Below, in pieces: positions 1 through 8,578 of a stretch of 64,000 nucleotides of DNA (positions are counted from its first letter, which is position 1; every line of letters begins with the position of its first letter). The notes beneath the pieces were generated by a model. That model searched no databases. It saw only the letters and a list, made by a program, of their open reading frames with translations, and had not been told where the DNA came from. Source of the stretch: CAVREM01 sp963728825 (GTDB taxonomy: Bacteria; Acidobacteriota; Vicinamibacteria; Vicinamibacterales; CAVVIG01); contig CAVSLA010000004.1 of the NCBI GenBank assembly GCA_963728825.1, positions 1,054,001-1,118,000 of the forward strand, given 5' to 3'. The position numbers and the translations under genes are program-made.

Positions 1-1
1 C

Positions 2-538
2 TCGGCATCCGGCATGAACACCTACGGCCTGGCGCCGGCGTGGGGCTCGCAGTGGAAAGCATTCATCAAGGAGAACGCCGACCGGTCGCACGGTTCCTAC
101 ATTCAGAAGACCACGCTGCCCTACGAGGACAACTATCTGGATCTCGATCCGGACGTAAAGGATCCGCTCGGCTTCCCGGTGATCCGCATCACCGCCGAGT
201 ACAAGGAAAACGAACGCCGCATTGCCGCGTTCTGTCAGGACAAGATGGAGGAGTGGTACCGCGCGGCCGGTGCGATGGCGATCCAGCGTGCCCCCGTCGG
301 CGGCGCGATGGGCGCCTCCACCCACGCCTACGGCGGGACGAGGATGGGCGACAATCCCGACACCAATGTCGTCAATCGCTGGGGCTTCGCCCACGAGGTG
401 CCGAACCTCGGCATCCTCGGGGCGTCGGTGATGGGGACGAGCGGTGCGCACAACCCGACGCATACCGTCCAGGCGCTGTCGTGGCGGACGGCGGACTACC
501 TGGTGAAAAACTGGAAGGGAATAGCGCGGACCACGTAA
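2..538 (+). CDS. GMC family oxidoreductase, C-terminal part (cut by window edge)
   Basis: The reading frame is open from the first bases, so the N-terminal FAD-binding part lies outside the window. What remains is the C-terminal GMC domain. It contains the block STHAYGGTRMG and, near the end, GTSGAHNPTHT, the region that in GMC flavoenzymes carries the active-site His and an Asn/His partner. Members oxidise alcohols or sugars with FAD, and many bacterial relatives are gluconate or sorbitol dehydrogenase large subunits. The substrate cannot be told from this fragment. The small gene at 604 follows on the same strand and could be co-transcribed, as GMC enzymes often have a small exported partner. 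Confidence 0.9.
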   Translation, partial: SASGMNTYGLAPAWGSQWKAFIKENADRSHGSYIQKTTLPYEDNYLDLDPDVKDPLGFPVIRITAEYKENERRIAAFCQDKMEEWYRAAGAMAIQRAPVGGAMGASTHAYGGTRMGDNPDTNVVNRWGFAHEVPNLGILGASVMGTSGAHNPTHTVQALSWRTADYLVKNWKGIARTT

Positions 539-541
539 TTT

Positions 542-567
542 ACAATTGGAAATTTACAATTGGAAAT
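542..567. repeat. Direct repeat of a 14-base AT-rich unit
   Basis: The unit ACAATTGGAAATTT (two 7-base halves) is followed at once by a second, 12-base copy. It lies in the gap between the GMC oxidoreductase and the next gene and stands out in GC-rich sequence. It resembles the heptamer arrays at 5292-5365 and 13981-14022. Confidence 0.6.
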
Positions 568-603
568 GACACGGAGGCCGACGGAGATGCCACGGAGAGC
601 GAC

Positions 604-1014
604 ATGATTGACCGACGGCACATGCTGAGCGGCGGCGTGATGGGGGGGGTCGTCGGCGCCTTCGCGGGCGCCGAGGCGCAGCGCAGCGACTCGCGCGACG
701 CCGCAGAAGTCGTCAGGGCGTTGAACGAGCTGCGCGACGAAATCCGCAGCCAGCGGGCGTTCGGCGAAATCAGAGCGATACGCGACGCTCAGATCACGTT
801 TCTCCGCTCGAACAACAAGCTGCCCGACTACATCGAAGTCGGCAGCGGCCACTGGTTCGCCGCCTACGACTGGCACGTCCGCTGGCAGCAGCCGCTCACG
901 ATCAGCCGCGACGTCACGGGCCGGCTGACGCTGTTGCTCCTGTCGACGCAACTCATCCTGCGGCCGGACGCCGAGGGCACGTTCATGAGCCTGCCGTTCG
1001 ATAATCGCGCGTAG
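604..1014 (+). CDS. Exported protein of unknown function
   Basis: 136 residues. The N-terminus has an Arg-Arg pair (DRRHML) and then a Gly/Ala-rich hydrophobic stretch ending near GAEAQ. This looks like a signal sequence, possibly a weak Tat signal. A charged helical segment follows (residues about 40-75, EVVRALNELRDEI), then a region rich in aromatic residues and short hydrophobic strands. The family is not recognised. It is 65 bases downstream of the GMC oxidoreductase on the same strand, where small Tat-exported partner subunits are common, but similarity to gluconate dehydrogenase subunit 3 is not evident. The ATG at 604 was chosen because it precedes the signal sequence; the frame is open much further upstream but only as a shadow of the oxidoreductase. 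Confidence 0.65.
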   Translation: MIDRRHMLSGGVMGGVVGAFAGAEAQRSDSRDAAEVVRALNELRDEIRSQRAFGEIRAIRDAQITFLRSNNKLPDYIEVGSGHWFAAYDWHVRWQQPLTISRDVTGRLTLLLLSTQLILRPDAEGTFMSLPFDNRA

Positions 1015-1025
1015 AGAAGCGGACG

Positions 1026-1078
1026 CCCGGGCCTGAGAGGCCCGGCCTACGTACGTAGGGCGGACCTCTAGGTCCGCC
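1026..1078. repeat. Pair of REP-like hairpins with GTAG feet, between converging genes
   Basis: Two hairpins lie back to back. The left one has CCGGGCCT (1027-1034) pairing with 1038-1045. The right one has GGCGGACCT (1059-1067) pairing with 1070-1078. Read outward from the centre each starts GTAGG, separated by the palindromic GTAC. The element fills the gap between a plus-strand and a minus-strand gene, so it may also end transcription from both sides. Related copies are at 6320-6407 and 60381-60406. Confidence 0.75.
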
Positions 1079-1083
1079 TCGAC

Positions 1084-2631
1084 CTACTCACACCTGAAAT
1101 TCGCGGCGTCGTTGATATCGCCGCTGCCGGTGTACTTCGCCACCTGCGGGTGCGGGCAGAGCGGACGGGTGCGATCGACTTTGCCGTCGGTCGAATGCGA
1201 CGCGATGACCCTCGTGGGCGCGACACCTTTTTCGACCCAGTCTTCCAGCACGGTCAGCATGTTGAAGGAGTCCGGTCCGGGACCGCCCCTGCAGTGGTGC
1301 ATGCCGGGGACGAAGTAGGTGCGCAGGAACTGGTCGGCTTCACGGGGCCCGCCGACGATCTTCACGACCTTCTCGTGGTAGTCGAGTGTGCCGTAGGCGC
1401 TGATCGCCGGGTCGGCCCAGCCGTGATACATGATCAACTTGCCGCCGCGGCTCTTGAACGGCCGCAGATCCGGATCGAGCGGGCTCAGGATCTCGCTCAT
1501 CGTCTTCAAACGCGGCAGATCCGCCGGAAATCGAATCATCCGCCAGTTGAATCCCGGTTCGTCGGTGTCGAGCGCCAGGAAGCGCATGTTCTGTTCGCTG
1601 AGCCGGTAGCCACTCGGCAGCTCGTTGGTGGTGTAGGCGAGCGAGCCGTCCGGTTGCGGCGTTGGCGGCACCGGTCCGGTGATCCAGTCGTGCCATCCGC
1701 TGCGGTCGCCTTCGTGCCCGACCGGCAGCCCAGCCGTATAGGTCTCGCCGTTCGGGAGCTTCACCGGCGAATAGATCCGCTTGACCGTTTCGAGTTGACC
1801 GGCCGTCAGGCAGGTGGGGCCGTCCGCGCCGGCGCACTTCAGGGTTTCCGGCTTGAACGTGCAGGCCCTGGGATCGGTGATGAGTCCGTCGGTCAGCCCA
1901 TCTCTTGCGTCGCATTCGGCAAGCGTCGCTTTCGACAGCAGTTCGACCTTCTCGGCCGGGAGATAGTTCTCGATCGACGCGAGCATGTGCTGATACACGA
2001 GCGCGCGGCCCAGCTGCATCGGCGTGCCGGTGGCCGGATCGCCCGCGATGATGCCGGTGAAATCTTCGGGGTAGCGCTGCACTTCCATCAGCGCCTGACG
2101 GCCGCCGTTCGAACAGCCATTGAAATACGCCTGCTGCAACGGGCGGCCGTACGCCGCCGCCGCCAGCGACTTGGTCGCCACCGTGGCGACGTGCGTGCCG
2201 CGATGCCCGTAGTCGATCTCCTTGGCGCGGTTCTGTCCCCAGGTGGCATCGCTGGCCGCGTGTCCCGTGTCGGTCGACGCCGACGCGTAGCCGCGCGCGA
2301 GGCCGGTGTTGAGCGATCCGATGGTGCCGGCCAGACCGCCGACGCCCTGGAAATAGAACTTGCCGTTCCACCGCACCGGCAGACCGAGTCGGAAGTTCAC
2401 CGTGTTCCCTGGTGACGCAGCGTGTCCCTCGACGCGGCAGTAGGCCGGCAGGTTGGTGGCCGCCTCGACCATGGCCGCGCCAGTGATTGTCGTTCCTGGC
2501 GGCGACTTCTGCTGCAAGCGTTCGACGGAACAGTCGGTGCTTGTCAACGCGTCGCCCTGTGCGTTGACGACACGATCCGCCAGCGCGCCGGTCATCAGCG
2601 TCAGCGCCATAGACAAAATCGTCATTCGCAT
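1084..2631 (-). CDS. Tannase/feruloyl esterase family secreted esterase
   Basis: 515 residues, usual for the tannase family (PF07519). A signal peptide is visible (MTILSMALTLMTGALADRV). The nucleophile elbow is GCSNGG with Ser at about residue 174. The probable acid is the Asp in YHGWADP and the probable base the His in PGMHHCRGG, each in its family position. Paired cysteines such as those in FNGCSNGG and MHHCRGG are typical of the family. Such enzymes cleave ester bonds in plant phenolics (galloyl or feruloyl esters) in the periplasm or outside the cell. The start is the first of three close ATG codons; no convincing ribosome site separates them. It is transcribed away from the gene at 2735. 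Confidence 0.92.
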   Translation of the reverse strand: MRMTILSMALTLMTGALADRVVNAQGDALTSTDCSVERLQQKSPPGTTITGAAMVEAATNLPAYCRVEGHAASPGNTVNFRLGLPVRWNGKFYFQGVGGLAGTIGSLNTGLARGYASASTDTGHAASDATWGQNRAKEIDYGHRGTHVATVATKSLAAAAYGRPLQQAYFNGCSNGGRQALMEVQRYPEDFTGIIAGDPATGTPMQLGRALVYQHMLASIENYLPAEKVELLSKATLAECDARDGLTDGLITDPRACTFKPETLKCAGADGPTCLTAGQLETVKRIYSPVKLPNGETYTAGLPVGHEGDRSGWHDWITGPVPPTPQPDGSLAYTTNELPSGYRLSEQNMRFLALDTDEPGFNWRMIRFPADLPRLKTMSEILSPLDPDLRPFKSRGGKLIMYHGWADPAISAYGTLDYHEKVVKIVGGPREADQFLRTYFVPGMHHCRGGPGPDSFNMLTVLEDWVEKGVAPTRVIASHSTDGKVDRTRPLCPHPQVAKYTGSGDINDAANFRCE

Positions 2632-2734
2632 GACGCTTAGCGTAGCGCAAAGTTTGTGTGCTGTCGTCCGAACTTTTCGCTTGCATCCGGCGAGCGCGGG
2701 ACGCATTCTTTCGCGCATTCCAAAAGGAGTTCCC

Positions 2735-3288
2735 ATGTTCCAACGGCTTCGAGTTCTGCTCGTGGCTCTGCCGGTCTGGCTCGTGGCGTCGACCGCGGCA
2801 GCCGACATTTCGCTGCGCCTCAACAACGAACAGCTCACCGCCGAGGCGGAGGCCATCGTGATCGGTCGCGTCGTCGCGTCCGAAAGCCGGTGGATCGATC
2901 GCACGCTCGTGACCGCGGTGACGGTGCAGATTGCCGAAACGATCAAGGGCACCGTCAGCGGCCAGATCGAGGTGCTGCTGCCGGGCGGCGTCGACGCCAA
3001 CCGCCGCGTCAAGGTCGCGATGACATATCCCGGCGCGCCCCAGATGCGGGACGGTGAGGATGTGTTCCTCTTTCTGACGCAGGATAGTGACGTCGGCGGC
3101 CTCATCGTCGCCGGATTCGCGCAGGGCAAATTTTCGATCCTCACGCAGCAGGGCGGGACTCGGGTCGTCAGCCGCGACTTGAGAGGGTCGCAGCTCGTTG
3201 AAGGCACCGGCCTCTCGCGCGGGACGGTCGATGCTCACGCCGCTCGCCGATTTCCGGAACGAAATCGCCGGCTATCTCGCCCGCTGAG
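2735..3288 (+). pseudogene. Exported protein of unknown function, frame broken near its end
   Basis: The start is well supported by AAGGAG seven bases before ATG, followed by a signal peptide (LLVALPVWLVASTAAA). The protein is predicted to be mostly beta strand, with no known domain recognised. Near 3225-3235 the original frame runs into basic nonsense. A one-base shift gives a sensible ending with the segment LTPLADFRNEIAGYLAR and a stop at 3286-3288, just before the next gene. The break is therefore either a real one-base indel or an assembly error. The gene probably forms a unit with the matrixin-like gene 17 bases downstream, which is also frameshifted. Confidence 0.65.
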
Positions 3289-3305
3289 CCGAGGAGCACA
3301 CAATC

Positions 3306-5274
3306 ATGAAAAAAATTCTCATTGTCGCGCTGGGCGCAGGACTCATGGTGGGCAGCGGAGCGAAACGCTGCGCGCCGGCGGCGTCCTCGAAACCGTCGAC
3401 ATCACCGGAAACTGCGACCGTCGCCGATTCCCGGTCACGTGCTCGCCAAGGTGATCGGCATTCGATGGGACGAACGCACCATTCCCGTCCAGTACCAGAT
3501 GAATACGACGCTCGACCCGATTCCGAACCCGCTCGGCCCGGCGTTTCTCACTGTCGCGGCCGCGCGCGCCGCGTTGCAGGCGTCGCTCGATGCCTGGAAT
3601 GTCCTCCCGACGTCGTTCATCGACATGCGAATCACCGGAACCACCGCCAACCCGGGCTTGCGCGGCTTCGACATGCGCAACGAGCTGACGTTCCGGACGG
3701 CGGCGGCATTCGCCGCGATCGCTTCGTCACCTTCCGTATCGCTGATCGACGACGTGACCCTGGTGCACGGCGAAGATATCGACGGCGATGGCGATGCCGA
3801 CGTCTCGAACCTGATTGCCGTCGCTACCGATGCCGACAGCGACGGCGATATCGAGTTCCCGGCCGGCTTCTACAAGGCGGGGACGATCCTCGATAACGAC
3901 GTGCAGTTCAACACCAAGGTGAGCAACGGTCTCCGCTTCACAACCGATCCCGCCGCGGTCGATACCGTCACCCGATCAGTCGATCTGATGGCCGTCGCCG
4001 TTCACGAGTTCGGTCACTCGCTGGGCCTGTCACACACGCTCGACAATCAGTACAGCGCCACCGACGGCACCGGAACGTCGATGTTTCCTTTCATCGATAC
4101 CGGGGATCCCGTGTCCGAGCTGTCGCAGCAGACCCTCGCGAGCGACGACATCGCGTGGGCTTCCTACTGGTACCCGAGGGGACCGCAGCCAGCGGACCGG
4201 CCGCACTGCAGGGCGGCGACGTGCCGTTCGCCTCGGCCTACGGCTTGATCACCGGAGAGGTTCGGCACGGCGTCCTCAATCAGCCGGTTGCCGGCGCCAG
4301 CGTCAACGCCTCGATCTGGGATGGCGGGCGCTTCGTCGCGGCCGGCTTCAGCGGCACGACCCAGCTGTCGTTCAACCTGGCCAACGGCGGGCTGTTCTTC
4401 CTGCCCAACGTGGCGGACGCCATCCTGGACGGGAAGTATGTGATTCCGGTGCCGAAAGGGAGCTACGCGGTGGGCGTCGAGGCGATCGACGGAGATCCCG
4501 TTCCGGCTGGGATCGGTGAGCTTCACCGCTCAGATTGGTGCCTTCTTCGGTCAGTTGAACTTCTCCGAGGAGTTCTACAACCGCAACCAGGAAGGTGCTG
4601 TGGAAGTGCGGCCCGGTCAGGCCAAGAACGTCGTGGCCCACGCTGGCCGAACCGCGGCTGGCATCGACATCACGACCACGAAGAACATCAACATCAACAA
4701 CTTCGGGAATCGCAACTTCATCGGGTTCATCAACAGCCCGGCAGGTCGCTACTACGCCGTCCGAGTTCCGGCGGCCCAAGTCACTGGGGCGGCGGCAGCG
4801 AGCGGTGGGACGATCGTCTTCCACTCCGCTTCATTCGAGACCCACGTTGTTGATGCGTCTGTCCCGGCGGTTTTCGCAGAGGCAATTCTGGCGACCGGAT
4901 CGGTATCGGGCACGAATGCTCTGATCAGTCTGACGGAGCCGCTCGCCCGTGTGACGGGCTTTCTCGGGCAGGACGGCGACTTCGCGCCGTTCTATCTGCC
5001 GGACGGCCACGATCTCGGCAAGCAGGTCATGGCAGGGATTGCCGATGGCTCGATCACCGACCTGTTCATGGTGCTGCGAATCCCGACGACCACGCCGTAT
5101 CCTGGCGTGAGCGGTCAGCCGCCGCTCATCGGACTGGACGGTGGCCTTCCCACGCCTCCGGGCAATGACGTCGCAATTTTCGGGTTGTCGTACGTTTCCA
5201 GCGACGGCGGCGTGACCTTCACGCAGAACCCGACGTTCAACTTCCGTTTCTCGCTGGTGCTGTCGGAACCGTAG
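3306..5274 (+). pseudogene. Matrixin-like zinc metalloprotease, broken by several frameshifts
   Basis: The gene starts with a signal peptide (MKKILIVALGAGLMVGSG). Then the sense moves between reading frames: two shifts between about 3350 and 3430, one near 4172 just after WASYWYP, and one near 4510. Joined, the pieces give a protein of about 650 residues. It has a metzincin zinc motif VHEFGHSLGLSH (HExxHxxGxxH), a Met-containing segment GTGTSMFPF downstream, an Asp-rich calcium-like stretch (DIDGDGDADV) and a C-terminal region of carboxypeptidase-regulatory-like and beta-sandwich character. The family would be a secreted protease. Long intact stretches between breaks show that coding constraint was recent. 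Either the gene is newly dead or the local sequence contains indel errors. Confidence 0.75.
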
Positions 5275-5291
5275 GGGGACAGACAGCAAAT

Positions 5292-5365
5292 AATTAGGAA
5301 TGGGGAATTAGGAATTAGGAATTCTGAACCGAATTCCTAATTCCGACTTCCTAATTCCTAATTTC
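5292..5365. repeat. Heptamer array forming a 14-bp perfect hairpin
   Basis: AATTAGG-type heptamers on the left face TAATTCC-type heptamers on the right. The core stem is 5311-5324 pairing perfectly with 5331-5344 around the six-base loop TGAACC. It lies between converging genes, so it could act as a two-way terminator, but it also belongs to the family of AT-rich heptamer repeats seen at 542 and 13981. Confidence 0.7.
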
Positions 5366-5370
5366 GCGAT

Positions 5371-5583
5371 TCAGAGATTCCATCCGTGAGGGCCGGTCCA
5401 GCCATCTGAGGTGAGGTCGCGCTCGAATGCCAGCTGGCGGCGGGTCAGATCTGACGAGTCGGTGAAGTTCTCGACCTGTTCCGATCCGTCGGGTCTGACC
5501 ACCCGCAACTCGAAGCCGCCGCTTGGCCGTTCCCGCGTTTCGTATCTGAGGTACTGTCCGCTTCGCTCGAACCACCAGAACAC
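5371..5583 (-). CDS. Small conserved-looking protein of unknown function
   Basis: 70 residues starting at GTG with a strong GGAGG eight bases upstream. It is predicted as alternating beta strands (YLRYETRER, FELRVVRPDGSEQVENF) followed by a helix (LTRRQLAFERDLTSDGW). The central phrase PDGSEQVENF resembles a widespread class of short acidobacterial and proteobacterial proteins with one small alpha/beta fold and no assigned role. No signal or membrane segment. The strong ribosome site and clean composition argue that it is real despite its size. Confidence 0.7.
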   Translation of the reverse strand: MFWWFERSGQYLRYETRERPSGGFELRVVRPDGSEQVENFTDSSDLTRRQLAFERDLTSDGWTGPHGWNL

Positions 5584-5711
5584 TCTGGATCCTCCAGATC
5601 CCCTTTTCGGCCGGAACCGGCGGGTCTGACAGCCGGTGCCGAAATTCCGGGAACATGTGGGCAGGGGCGTCCGTCTCTTGCCTACAGCGATTCTCCATGG
5701 AGGGTCTTTTC

Positions 5712-6323
5712 ATGCGAATCTCCGCCGCCGCCGCGCTGGCCGGAACCGTGCTGGTGGCAGTCCCGCTGGCGCAATCCTCACAGCGATCGACCGCCTTGGA
5801 GCGTCAATTCGGCACCGGCGGTCGCATTACGATGAGCCTGTCCGCCGGCGAATACGAGATCGTCGGGTCGCCTGAAGGCCGGATTCGGCTCGATTGGAGC
5901 GTCGAAGACCGCGATCGGCTGGACGAGGTCGACAATCGCGTCGACGTCAAGGGCACCGAGGCGAAGATCTGGACCGACGGCCCGCAGAACAACTTCGAAG
6001 TCCGCATCCAGGTCCCGGCCCATTCGAACCTGCACGTCCGGCTGACCGCCGGCGAGCTCGCCATCAAGGGCATCGAGGGGGACAAAGACGTCGAGCTGCA
6101 CGCCGGCGAGCTCGACATCGACGTCGTTCGCGCCGATGACTACGAGCGTGTGGACGCCGCGATCTGGGCCGGCGAGATTCACGCCAACCCCTTCAACGTC
6201 ACGAAGGAAGGCCTCTTCCGATCGTTCGACTGGAAGGGCAAGGGGCGCTATCGCCTGCACGCGCACCTCAAAGCCGGGGAGCTGCGCCTGCATACGGCCA
6301 GCACGGTCGTTCCCGCCAAGTAG
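5712..6323 (+). CDS. Exported DUF4097-like beta-solenoid protein
   Basis: 203 residues. The chosen start has GGAGGG seven bases upstream; an ATG fifteen bases earlier lacks such a site. A signal peptide (ISAAAALAGTVLVAVPLAQS) is followed by repeating beta segments with a recurring AGE motif (SAGEYEI, TAGELAI, HAGELDI, WAGEIHA, KAGELRL). This spacing is typical of DUF4097/adhesin-like beta-solenoids, in which each turn contributes one such rung. The usual location is the periplasm or cell surface and the function is unknown. The stop codon itself forms part of a REP-like GTAG hairpin. Confidence 0.75.
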   Translation: MRISAAAALAGTVLVAVPLAQSSQRSTALERQFGTGGRITMSLSAGEYEIVGSPEGRIRLDWSVEDRDRLDEVDNRVDVKGTEAKIWTDGPQNNFEVRIQVPAHSNLHVRLTAGELAIKGIEGDKDVELHAGELDIDVVRADDYERVDAAIWAGEIHANPFNVTKEGLFRSFDWKGKGRYRLHAHLKAGELRLHTASTVVPAK

Positions 6324-6407
6324 GGCGGATCTTTCGCAAAGATTTGGCGCACCTAAGAGGTGCGCCCTACCTACGAGCGTACGTAGGGCGGACCTCTCAG
6401 GTCCGCC
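6320..6407. repeat. Cluster of three REP-like hairpins with GTAG feet
   Basis: Hairpin one starts at GTAG 6320-6323, which includes the stop codon of the upstream gene, and is imperfect. Hairpin two is GGCGCACCT (6346-6354) pairing with 6358-6366, followed by CCTAC, that is, GTAGG on the other strand. Hairpin three is GTAG at 6383-6386, then GGCGGACCT (6387-6395) pairing with 6399-6407. The last is nearly identical to the right hairpin at 1055-1078. The cluster fills the gap between converging genes. Confidence 0.75.
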
Positions 6408-6415
6408 TCTTCGGG

Positions 6416-8533
6416 TTATGGGATCACCGCGATCGGCGCGCGCCAGAACGCCGCCTTCACGCCAGTGGGATCCAGGACGGTCACCTGGCAGTCGTATCGC
6501 CCCGGATCGACGGCGGCGAGCGGCAGGGTGAAGCGCAGCGACACCGCCTTGGAACGCGGATCCAATCCGTCGGTCACCGCCAGCGGCTGCGTTTCGAAGA
6601 CCTTGACCCCTCCGCGGTAGAAGCTCACAAACGCCACCAGCGGTTGCGTGATCGTCGCCGCGCGCTGATACGCCTGCAGGAACACATGCAGATCGCGGCC
6701 GCGGCTGAAGACCCGCGTCACGCTGGGCACCAGCTTCTGCCCGTCGTAGACGAGTGGGCTCGCCTGTTCTGCGGAAACCTTCTGCCGGACGCTGTAGAGC
6801 GCATCGCCGAGCGGAACACGCTGGCTGCTCAGCACAACAGAGCTGGTGGGGATCCGCTGTTCCTCCCGATTGAGATTGGGAATCGTGAACGGCGTGAGAA
6901 ACGTCCCGATCCGCCCGGTTTCGGCATCGCGCGCCAGGATTTTCAGGACGTACTTGCCGGGCAGCAGCGTGAAGCCGGTCTCGTACTGGATCGGCCGCTT
7001 CGCGAGCTCGGCGGCCGTTTGATCGGTCAAGCGGATGTCGAGCTTGTCGCGGACGTTCTGAATCGTCACCCCGTAGTCGTCCTTCACCTCGCCCAGGAAG
7101 TCGATGACCGTCCGGCTCGCGCCGCCGCGGCGGGCCAGCGCCAGCTCGCTGCCGGGAATCTTGACCGCCACCGGCACGAAGTACTCGGCCCGGTTCAACT
7201 GGAAGTAGTTCACCTCCATCGCGATCGTGATCTCGGTAATCGGGTTCTCCAGCATGAACGCTTCTTCGAGCTGGCGTTCCTTGTCGGCCGCCGTGAATTT
7301 CGCGAACTCCTTGTCGGCGAAATATCCCTGGCGATGCGTCAACTCCGCTGACAGCCCGCCGGCCAGGGTGACACGCACGCGCCGGAACTTGCCGTCGAGG
7401 GCGGTGTGGGTGCTGTAGTAGCCGATGATGTAGTAGCTGGTGATCGCCTCGGCTGCCTGCACGATGCCGAGCGACAGATCGTTGTAATCGAACAGCGCCC
7501 GTCCGCCGGTGTCCTTCGCGAGACCGTACAGCGTATCCTGCGATCGCTGGAAGCCGGTCATCGTGTTCTCTGCGAGGCGGCCGGTGAACGTCCCCAGGCC
7601 TCCTGGCGACGCGCGCGAGGCGTCGCCCATCGGCGCCGACGCGACCAGTCCGCGGGCATCGACGGGGAAAATCGACACGTTGGCGCGAATCGCCGCGTTG
7701 ATCGTCGCGCGCAGCTGCGCCTGGTTGTCCACGCCGTTCAGCCGCAGGCCGCTCGCGAAATAGACCAGCGACTTCTGCTCGGGAAACGGTCGCAGCATGC
7801 CCACCGCGGTCTGCAGCGCTGACAGCTGCCGATCGGTGTTGAGGATGCTGAACTCGGCATCGTCCTGCCCGAATGCGGTCCCGATGTCATCGGTCGTGTC
7901 CGGAATGCCGTCGCCGTCCAGATCGTTGCCGGCCATCAGGCGGATGAGCACCTCGTTCAGCTTCGCGCGATCGTCAGTGAACTCCTGCCGGATGCGCACC
8001 GCGCCGCCCTCGAAGCTCATGATCGCCACCAGATCCAGCGGCTGCATCTGCGCCGCAATGTACGACCTGGCAGCTGAAAAAGCCCGAATCAAATCGTGAG
8101 GGGGCAGGGCAGTCTGATCGAAGTACAGCACCAGGAGACGTCGATTGCGGTAACGGGCATCGATCGAGGGTGTCGCGGACGACGGTGGAGCGGGCGCCGG
8201 TGCGGCGTCGGGCTGAGCGGCAGCCGGAGGCGGAACAGCATTCGCGCTCGCCGTGGTCTGACCGGGATTTTCCAACCGCTGGTACTCCACGAAGGCGATG
8301 CTCTGCGGCTCCCCATCCTCCGTGATGACGAAGTCTTTCGCGGTCAGTCCCTCGATCGGCTTGCCGTCGCGATCTTTGACAGTGACCGTCTGCACGACCA
8401 GCCTCGTTCCGCTTCTGAACGTCGGCTGTTGCGTAGTGTTAAGTGACGAGGACGCAGAGGGAGCAGAGGACGCAGGGGCTACCACTGTGAGTGCCGCGAC
8501 CACGGCCCACCTCAGGGCTTTTATCGTTTGCAT
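6416..8533 (-). CDS. VWFA-domain exported protein (TIGR03436 type)
   Basis: 705 residues. Signal peptide at the N-terminus (ALRWAVVAALTVVAPASS). Next comes a segment typical of the family (VTVKDRDGKPIEGL, then DFVITEDGEPQ), then a von Willebrand A-like domain with the start LLVLYFDQTALP and phrases such as VYFASGLRLNG and ALFDYNDLS. The C-terminal third is beta-rich. TIGR03436 proteins are abundant in Acidobacteria and are thought to be secreted or periplasmic, with unknown function. The gene is last in a minus-strand run and begins 45 bases after the Oar-like receptor, so they are probably co-transcribed. A second member is at 54488. Confidence 0.9.
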   Translation of the reverse strand: MQTIKALRWAVVAALTVVAPASSAPSASSSLNTTQQPTFRSGTRLVVQTVTVKDRDGKPIEGLTAKDFVITEDGEPQSIAFVEYQRLENPGQTTASANAVPPPAAAQPDAAPAPAPPSSATPSIDARYRNRRLLVLYFDQTALPPHDLIRAFSAARSYIAAQMQPLDLVAIMSFEGGAVRIRQEFTDDRAKLNEVLIRLMAGNDLDGDGIPDTTDDIGTAFGQDDAEFSILNTDRQLSALQTAVGMLRPFPEQKSLVYFASGLRLNGVDNQAQLRATINAAIRANVSIFPVDARGLVASAPMGDASRASPGGLGTFTGRLAENTMTGFQRSQDTLYGLAKDTGGRALFDYNDLSLGIVQAAEAITSYYIIGYYSTHTALDGKFRRVRVTLAGGLSAELTHRQGYFADKEFAKFTAADKERQLEEAFMLENPITEITIAMEVNYFQLNRAEYFVPVAVKIPGSELALARRGGASRTVIDFLGEVKDDYGVTIQNVRDKLDIRLTDQTAAELAKRPIQYETGFTLLPGKYVLKILARDAETGRIGTFLTPFTIPNLNREEQRIPTSSVVLSSQRVPLGDALYSVRQKVSAEQASPLVYDGQKLVPSVTRVFSRGRDLHVFLQAYQRAATITQPLVAFVSFYRGGVKVFETQPLAVTDGLDPRSKAVSLRFTLPLAAVDPGRYDCQVTVLDPTGVKAAFWRAPIAVIP

Positions 8534-8578
8534 CCTCTGCGTCCTTTGCTTCCTCTGTGTCCTTTTAGGAATCGATCT

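Noticed and set aside
1150..2415. A 421-codon plus-strand frame
   Set aside because: Antisense shadow of the tannase gene with no signal, motif or ribosome site. High GC gives long chance frames.
1340..3238. A 632-codon open frame on the minus strand
   Set aside because: It is a frame shadow of the tannase gene: Arg-rich, no domain, and it crosses the promoter region and the gene at 2735.
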